The notes under the pieces were generated by a model, which worked only from the letters and a program-made list of their open reading frames with translations, was not told the DNA's origin and did not search any database. DNA of 33,839 nt from Nocardiopsis endophytica (GTDB taxonomy: Bacteria > Actinomycetota > Actinomycetes > Streptosporangiales > Streptosporangiaceae), in assembly GCF_027706725.1 (NCBI RefSeq), contig NZ_JAQFWQ010000079.1:1-33839 (forward strand), in the 5' to 3' direction. Position 1 is the first letter of the stretch. The number at the start of each line of letters is the position of its first letter. A program made the translations under genes and the position numbers. Shown here in pieces: positions 29,603 to 33,839 of the stretch.

Positions 29603-31149
29603 GAGGACGCCTTCTCCCGGACGAGCCCGGCCAGCAGGCGGGCGGGGCCCCGGCTCAGGACCTCGTCCAGGGCGTCGAGGAACAGGTCCGCCTCGTCGGG
29701 CTCGGCGACCAGGGGCGGGGACACGATCAGCGCGATGCGCCGGTTGGACCCGAAGAAGGTGAGCACGCCGTGGTCCCGGTACAGGGCGGCGACCACGGCG
29801 CCGGTCAGCAGCTTCGACACGGCCTGGGGGTCCCCCGCGGCCGACGGCAGGACCTCCCTCCACGCGTCGGGGACGCGCGGCCCGGGCGTGAGGAAGACGC
29901 CGTGCAGCGCGCCGCGCCCGGCGACGCGGCGGACGAGGCGGGGATGGCGCCGGGCGATCCGGGCGAGCCCGGACTCCAGGCGCGCGCCGAGCGCGCGGGC
30001 CCGGCCGGGGAAGTCCTCCTCCACGGCGACGGAGACGGCCTCCATGGCGGTGGCGGTCTCCTCGCCGAACCCGTAGTAGGTGGTGCTGTGCAGGGTGGCG
30101 TCGGCGAGGTTGTCGTAGGCGGCCCGGAACACCGGCTCGCGGGCGATGTACCCGGAGATCGACGACTTTCCGCCGCCGAAGGACTTGGAGGTCGCCACCA
30201 CGTCGGGCACCAGGCCGGGGTGGTGCATGAAGTGGAAGAGGGCCCCGGTCTTGCCCCAGCCGGTGTACACCTCGTCGAAGACCAGCACGATGTCGCGCTC
30301 GGTGCAGGCGCTGCGCACCTCGTGCAGGAACTCCGGGGAGCACTCGCGCAGGGAGGAGGCGCTGAACGGCTCCAGGACGACGGCGTAGACGTCGCTCTCG
30401 CCGCGGGGGCCGGTGTGCCGCTCCAGGGCGGTGAGGAAGGAGGCGGTGTCGTCGTAGGCGAAGGCGTCGGTGCCGGGGATCCTCGGGTAGGGGAAGTGCA
30501 CCTCCGGCGAGGCGGTCAGGCTGCCGGCGCCCAGGAGCTTGCCGTGGAAGGCGATGTCGGTGTGCAGGACCGTCCCCCGGCGGCCGCCGTGGTACTTGTA
30601 GGCGAGCTTGACGGCCCCCTCCACGGCCTCGGCGCCGGAGTTCGGGAAGTAGGAGACGCTGAGGTCGCCGGGGAGCAGCGCGGCGAGGTTGTGGCCGAGC
30701 GCGGCCACGTAGGGGGACAGGTAGTTCTTGTGCACCTCCATGCGGCGCCGCTCCTGGAACCGGCGGCGCGCGGCGAGGATGCGCGGGTGGTTGTGCCCGT
30801 GGTTGAGCACGCCCACGCCGCCGGTGAAGTCGAGGACGCGGCGGCCGTCGCGCAGGTGGATCCAGGCGCCCTCGGCGTGGTCGACCAGGTCGCGTCCGAA
30901 GCCGAAGGTGCCGATGAGGGAGACCTGGCTGCGGCTGACGTGGGCCCGGTACAGCTCGTGCACCTGCGCGGTGTCCATCGCCTCGGCCTGCTCCACGGTG
31001 ATCAGCTCCGAGGCGGACGGCAGGGGCGGCCCACCCGGCGCGGAGGGTGGAGCGGCGGAGGGTGCGCTGGACGGCGCGGGCGCCGGGGAGGGCTCGGGGG
31101 GCTCGGCGTGCGGCCCCGGGGCCGGGCCGGTCGTCGTCGGTTCAGTCAT
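29599..31149 (-). CDS. Class III PLP-dependent aminotransferase
   Basis: The 516-residue protein has a 45-residue Pro/Ala/Ser-rich N-terminal extension, then a class III fold: DFTGGVGVLNHGHNHP (107-122), SYFPNSGAEAVEGAVKLAYKY (166-186), Asp292 in VFDEVYTGWGKTG and the PLP lysine Lys322 in VVATSKSFGGGKSS. Members transaminate omega-amines, diamino acids or sugar aldehydes and ketones. The wording is nearest to putrescine, diaminobutyrate or sugar-6-aldehyde aminotransferases, and I cannot fix the substrate. The start at 31149 overlaps the end of the FAD gene by 8 bp. GGGAGCG precedes it. Next to a GMC alcohol dehydrogenase, a CH2OH to CHO to CH2NH2 conversion, as in aminoglycoside biosynthesis, is an attractive inference. 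Confidence 0.9.
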   Translation of the reverse strand: MTEPTTTGPAPGPHAEPPEPSPAPAPSSAPSAAPPSAPGGPPLPSASELITVEQAEAMDTAQVHELYRAHVSRSQVSLIGTFGFGRDLVDHAEGAWIHLRDGRRVLDFTGGVGVLNHGHNHPRILAARRRFQERRRMEVHKNYLSPYVAALGHNLAALLPGDLSVSYFPNSGAEAVEGAVKLAYKYHGGRRGTVLHTDIAFHGKLLGAGSLTASPEVHFPYPRIPGTDAFAYDDTASFLTALERHTGPRGESDVYAVVLEPFSASSLRECSPEFLHEVRSACTERDIVLVFDEVYTGWGKTGALFHFMHHPGLVPDVVATSKSFGGGKSSISGYIAREPVFRAAYDNLADATLHSTTYYGFGEETATAMEAVSVAVEEDFPGRARALGARLESGLARIARRHPRLVRRVAGRGALHGVFLTPGPRVPDAWREVLPSAAGDPQAVSKLLTGAVVAALYRDHGVLTFFGSNRRIALIVSPPLVAEPDEADLFLDALDEVLSRGPARLLAGLVREKASS

Positions 31150-32539
31150 CGTCGCTCCCGGACGTGGCGAGGCGGTCGGCGATCAGGAGTCCGGCCCGGC
31201 GGCCGTCGCGGACGGCGTAGTTGGTGCCGCGGTCCTCGGGGAAGACCTGGGCCATGCCGCACAGGTACAGCCCCGGCACGGCCGACTCCACGGCGGGCGC
31301 GCTCCGGCTGTAGCCGGGGGTGATCACCGGCTGGGCGTGGTCGGCCCGCCACACGTGGAACCGGTCCACCCAGTCGCGGCCGAAGGCGGGGAACATGCGC
31401 CGGATGTGCGGCAGGCTGTACTCGAAGACCTGCTCGTCGTCCATGCGGTACAGGTCGGCGTCGGTCGGCAGGTACTTGGACAGGTAGACGACGTGCCGAC
31501 CGCCGTAGCGCTCGGGCCGGTCGAGGTTGGTGTGCTCGATGACCCCCACGTAGGGGAAGCCCGGGTCGTTGACGTTCAGCCAGTAGGTCTCGGACAGGCG
31601 GCGGTTGTTCTCCAGGACCAGGCAGATGTTGCCCAGGTAGTCCACGGCCGACCAGCGCCGCAGCAGCTCGGGCACGGCCGGGTGGTCGGCGCCGGGGTGG
31701 TCGAGCAGCCGCGCCGCCAGCTCGGGCGCGGTGGTGGCCAGGACGTGCCCGGCCGGGTGGAACACCCCGTCGGCGCTCACCCCGCGGACCCGCCCCTCCC
31801 GGATGTGGACCGCGTCGGCGGCCGTGCCGGTGCGCACGTCGGCGCCGAGGTTCTCCAGGCGCCGCCGCAGGGCGGTGAGGACCGCGTCGCTGCCGCCCTT
31901 GATGTAGTAGAGGGTCTCCTTGCCGGAGCGGGTGCGGCTGCCGCCGCGCAGGTTCAGCTTCGTCCACATCCAGGTGGCGCCCACCCGGTCGGCGTAGGCG
32001 CCGAACTTGCCCTCCAGCAGCGGGCGCCACACGACCTCGTAGACGCGGCGCCCGCCCAGCGCCACCAGCCACTCCTCGGCGGTGCGCGACTCCAGTTCGC
32101 GCCAGTCGCGCACGCGCCGGGCGCGCAGGGCGAGCAGGCCCAGCCGGAAGCGGTCGGCCAAGGGGAGCGGGGCGAAGCGCAGCACGTCCAGCGGGGCGGA
32201 CAGCCGGTACACCGCGTTGGCGTAGTACATGCCCGTGCGCGTCTCGTGGGCTTCGAGGCGGTCGGCGATGCCCAGGCTCTCGCACAGGCGGATCATCTCG
32301 GTGTCGGAGGAGAACCAGTGGTGGTAGAAGCGCTCCAGGCGCCGGCCGTCCCCGACGTCGAAGCTCGCGGCGAGTCCGCCGACCTGGTCCTCGCGTTCCA
32401 GGACCCGGACGGAGTGCCCGCGCATGGCGAGTTCGAGGGCGGCGGACAGGCCGGTGAAGCCGCCGCCGACGATGACGGTGTCCACGGGGTCGGCGGTGCG
32501 CTCCCCGGCGGGCCGGAACGCGGTCTCCAGCTCGGTCAC
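31142..32539 (-). CDS. FAD-dependent oxidoreductase (protoporphyrinogen-oxidase / UDP-galactopyranose-mutase-like)
   Basis: The 465-residue protein has a Rossmann dinucleotide site VIVGGGFTGLSAALELAMRG (22-41) and LEREDQVGGLAASF (47-60). The C-terminal FAD motif is VPGLYLCGMAQVFPEDRGTNYAVRDGRRAG. The middle (FYHHWFSSDTEMIRLCESLG, WRPLLEGKFG, LYYIKGGSDAVLTALRRRL) matches a group of FAD proteins that sit beside glycosyltransferase-2 genes in polysaccharide clusters and have mostly no proven substrate. It is not expected to be the haem-pathway enzyme. The GTG at 32539 overlaps the glycosyltransferase stop by 4 bp (GTGA). It is likely cytoplasmic, or at the membrane face alongside its partner. 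Confidence 0.85.
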   Translation of the reverse strand: MTELETAFRPAGERTADPVDTVIVGGGFTGLSAALELAMRGHSVRVLEREDQVGGLAASFDVGDGRRLERFYHHWFSSDTEMIRLCESLGIADRLEAHETRTGMYYANAVYRLSAPLDVLRFAPLPLADRFRLGLLALRARRVRDWRELESRTAEEWLVALGGRRVYEVVWRPLLEGKFGAYADRVGATWMWTKLNLRGGSRTRSGKETLYYIKGGSDAVLTALRRRLENLGADVRTGTAADAVHIREGRVRGVSADGVFHPAGHVLATTAPELAARLLDHPGADHPAVPELLRRWSAVDYLGNICLVLENNRRLSETYWLNVNDPGFPYVGVIEHTNLDRPERYGGRHVVYLSKYLPTDADLYRMDDEQVFEYSLPHIRRMFPAFGRDWVDRFHVWRADHAQPVITPGYSRSAPAVESAVPGLYLCGMAQVFPEDRGTNYAVRDGRRAGLLIADRLATSGSDDD

Positions 32540-33615
32540 AGCGCGGCACCCCCGTTCGCCGCCCGCTTCGCGGCGCTGACGGTGCCGGTGGCTCCGACGG
32601 CGCCATCGGCGGCGGCCGTGTCGGCGGCACCGGCGGCGCTGATGGAGAGCCCGGGAAGGGCGGATCCAGGCGGGGCGGAGGCCGGGGGAGCGCTCCCGCC
32701 GAGCGTCCGCTCGACCACGTAGTCGGGCCGGTCCTGGACCTGGCGGAGGACCGCGTGCAGGTACTCGCCGACGAGTCCGAGGGCCAGGGCCTGGGCGCCG
32801 AAGGCGCCGGAGCGCGCCAGCACCCGCGGGTCGCGCCGGACCGCCGCCGCGGCCAGGCCCCCGGCCAGCACCGCCGCGCCCAGCCAGGAGGTCAGCCGCA
32901 GCGGGGCGGCGGAGCCGTCGAGCAGGCCGTTCCGGGCCAGGGCGACCATCTTGCGCAGCGTGTACTTGGTCGATCCGGCCTGTCGGGCGTCCCGGTCGTA
33001 GGACAGGTGGGCCTCGGGCAGCCCGAAGGCGCTGATGCGGCCGCGCAGGTAGAGGTTCTTGTCGGGGGAGGCGGTGAGCAGGGCGACGACCCGGCGGTCG
33101 AGGAGGCGGAAGTCGCCGGTGTCCAGGGCGGGGTCATGGTCGGACACGGCGCTGAGCAGGCGGTAGAAGGCGTAGGCGGAGGCCTTCTTGAAGGCGGTCT
33201 CGCCGTCGCGGCTGCGGCGCCGGGCCGACACGACGGACCAGCCCTCCCGCCACAGCGCGGCCATCTCCGGGATGAGTTCGGGCGGGTCCTGCAGGTCGGC
33301 GTCGATGAGCACGACCGCGTCGCCCGCCGCCGTGCGCAGACCGGCCAGGCAGGCCGCCTGGTGGCCGAAGTTGCGGCTGAGCTTGACGGCGCGGACCGAG
33401 CGGGACCGCTCGGCGAGGCGGCTCAGGGTCTCCCATGTGCCGTCCGTGCTGCCGTCGTCGACGTAGACGATCTCGTGGTCGTAGGAGAGGAGCCGGGAGA
33501 GGACGGCGGTGAGCCGCACGTGGGTGCGGTCCAGGACCTCGGCCTCGTTGTAGCAGGGGAGGACGGCGGTGATGAGGGGACGGCGGTCATGGGGAAGTCG
33601 GATGTCCCGCGGCAC
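32536..33615 (-). CDS. Polyprenyl-phosphate glycosyltransferase, family 2 (DPM/GtrB/ArnC type)
   Basis: The 359-residue protein has a GT-A domain: ITAVLPCYNEAEVL (15-28), VYVDDGSTDGTW (50-61), FGHQAACLAGLRTAAGD (83-99), and the DxD-type VVLIDADLQDPPEL with Asp105 and Asp107. Two transmembrane helices follow (about 242-260 and 270-290), with GEYLHAVLRQVQDRPDYVVERTL, the hallmark of CsbB/GtrB-like enzymes. These transfer a sugar from a nucleotide donor to undecaprenyl or decaprenyl phosphate on the inner face of the membrane. The last 55 residues are an Ala/Gly-rich tail. The GTG at 33615 is chosen because GAAAGGT lies 6-12 bases upstream. An ATG at 33696 would add a disordered Arg-rich leader. 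It is the first gene of the operon. Confidence 0.9.
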   Translation of the reverse strand: MPRDIRLPHDRRPLITAVLPCYNEAEVLDRTHVRLTAVLSRLLSYDHEIVYVDDGSTDGTWETLSRLAERSRSVRAVKLSRNFGHQAACLAGLRTAAGDAVVLIDADLQDPPELIPEMAALWREGWSVVSARRRSRDGETAFKKASAYAFYRLLSAVSDHDPALDTGDFRLLDRRVVALLTASPDKNLYLRGRISAFGLPEAHLSYDRDARQAGSTKYTLRKMVALARNGLLDGSAAPLRLTSWLGAAVLAGGLAAAAVRRDPRVLARSGAFGAQALALGLVGEYLHAVLRQVQDRPDYVVERTLGGSAPPASAPPGSALPGLSISAAGAADTAAADGAVGATGTVSAAKRAANGGAAL

Positions 33616-33766
33616 GGCGGACCTTTCGCGTGAGGGCGCGGTGGGATCGGTGGCGGCGGCGCGTAGGGCGCGCGAGGGCGCGGCACGCCGCGGCACGGCG
33701 AAACACGTCGATGCACTCGGGCGGGAGGACGGCCTCTCATGGAAGCGGAGCGGGGCGCTGCCCGGA

Positions 33767-33789
33767 CACCGGTGATTGTTACCGGTAAC
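33767..33789. promoter_or_regulatory. Candidate LacI-type operator pair upstream of the operon
   Basis: GTTACCGGTAAC (33778-33789) is a perfect 12-bp palindrome with a central CG, the form typical of LacI-family operators. CACCGGTG (33767-33774), another perfect palindrome with the same ACCGGT core, lies 3 bp away. The region is AT-rich for this genome and 150-175 bp before the first gene of the operon. The 33616-33766 leader shows no gene. Pairing with the LacI-type regulator at 23397-24485 is inferred. Confidence 0.55.
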
Positions 33790-33817
33790 TGATCAGAGCG
33801 TCAACGGCCCCGGGGCG

Positions 33818-33839
33818 TGTGGCAGGTGCACCTGCCACA
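33818..33839. promoter_or_regulatory. Perfect 22-bp palindrome at the window edge
   Basis: Bases 33818-33839 (TGTGGCAGGTG and its exact complement) form a perfect 22-bp palindrome without a loop, centred between 33828 and 33829. It may extend beyond the window. Such loop-free palindromes are usually binding sites for dimeric regulators. It could control this operon or a divergent gene outside the window. Confidence 0.55.

Noticed and set aside
31142-32539. Assignment as haem-pathway protoporphyrinogen oxidase (hemY) because of family likeness
   Set aside because: It lies in a glycan-type operon beside a GT2 gene, far from hemH, and its middle region matches the uncharacterised glycosyltransferase-linked group.

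Overview
The window is very GC-rich throughout, has no tRNA or rRNA gene that I can see, and reads as chromosomal DNA of a filamentous actinomycete. SepH, DUF4193, DUF3710, DUF3159, DUF4235 and a CutRS-like two-component pair are actinobacterial signature families. The serpin, related to the thermopin type known from Thermobifida, points to Nocardiopsaceae (Nocardiopsis-like). That placement is inferred from gene content, not from a database search.

Layout. 1-660: repeats only. 659-2242 (-): the cell-division regulator sepH, divergent from a membrane protein with a long Gly/Thr/Asp tail (2738-3901). 3902-4782: a strong terminator hairpin and a three-copy 188-bp tandem repeat. 4783-10405: an aldonolactone oxidase (-), then ferrochelatase, an S9 peptidase and an inositol-phosphatase-like enzyme (+). 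10555-10722 (-): a 55-residue protein gene. 11151-11471: a promoter, a heavily folded RNA and a U-tract terminator, directly ahead of a cutRS-like pair (11501-13467). 13907-15273: a DUF4193 zinc-ribbon protein and a helical protein of unknown function. 15848-20185: DUF4235 (-), valS, dut and DUF3710. 20888-23182: a serpin (-) and a DUF3159 membrane protein (+). 23397-33615, all minus strand: a LacI-type regulator preceded by a tightly overlapping seven-gene operon.

The middle of the window is conserved housekeeping (haem, tRNA charging, nucleotide hygiene, division, envelope stress). The last 10 kb is accessory. Its genes run in transcription order: polyprenyl-phosphate-type glycosyltransferase, FAD oxidoreductase, class III aminotransferase, small helical GMC-partner protein, GMC dehydrogenase, MFS transporter and GH35 beta-galactosidase. 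They overlap by 1-47 bp. The operon ends in a perfect terminator, is followed by a lacI gene, and is headed by palindromes that look like LacI-type operators. Its chemistry suggests an alcohol-to-aldehyde-to-amine conversion on a sugar or lipid-linked substrate, which I do not recognise as a described pathway.

A second theme is repeats. Every convergent gene junction in the window holds long inverted repeats, dispersed repeats or tandem duplications. Most of the inverted repeats belong to one family built on a GTTGATCTCGGG / CCCGAGATCAAC arm pair.
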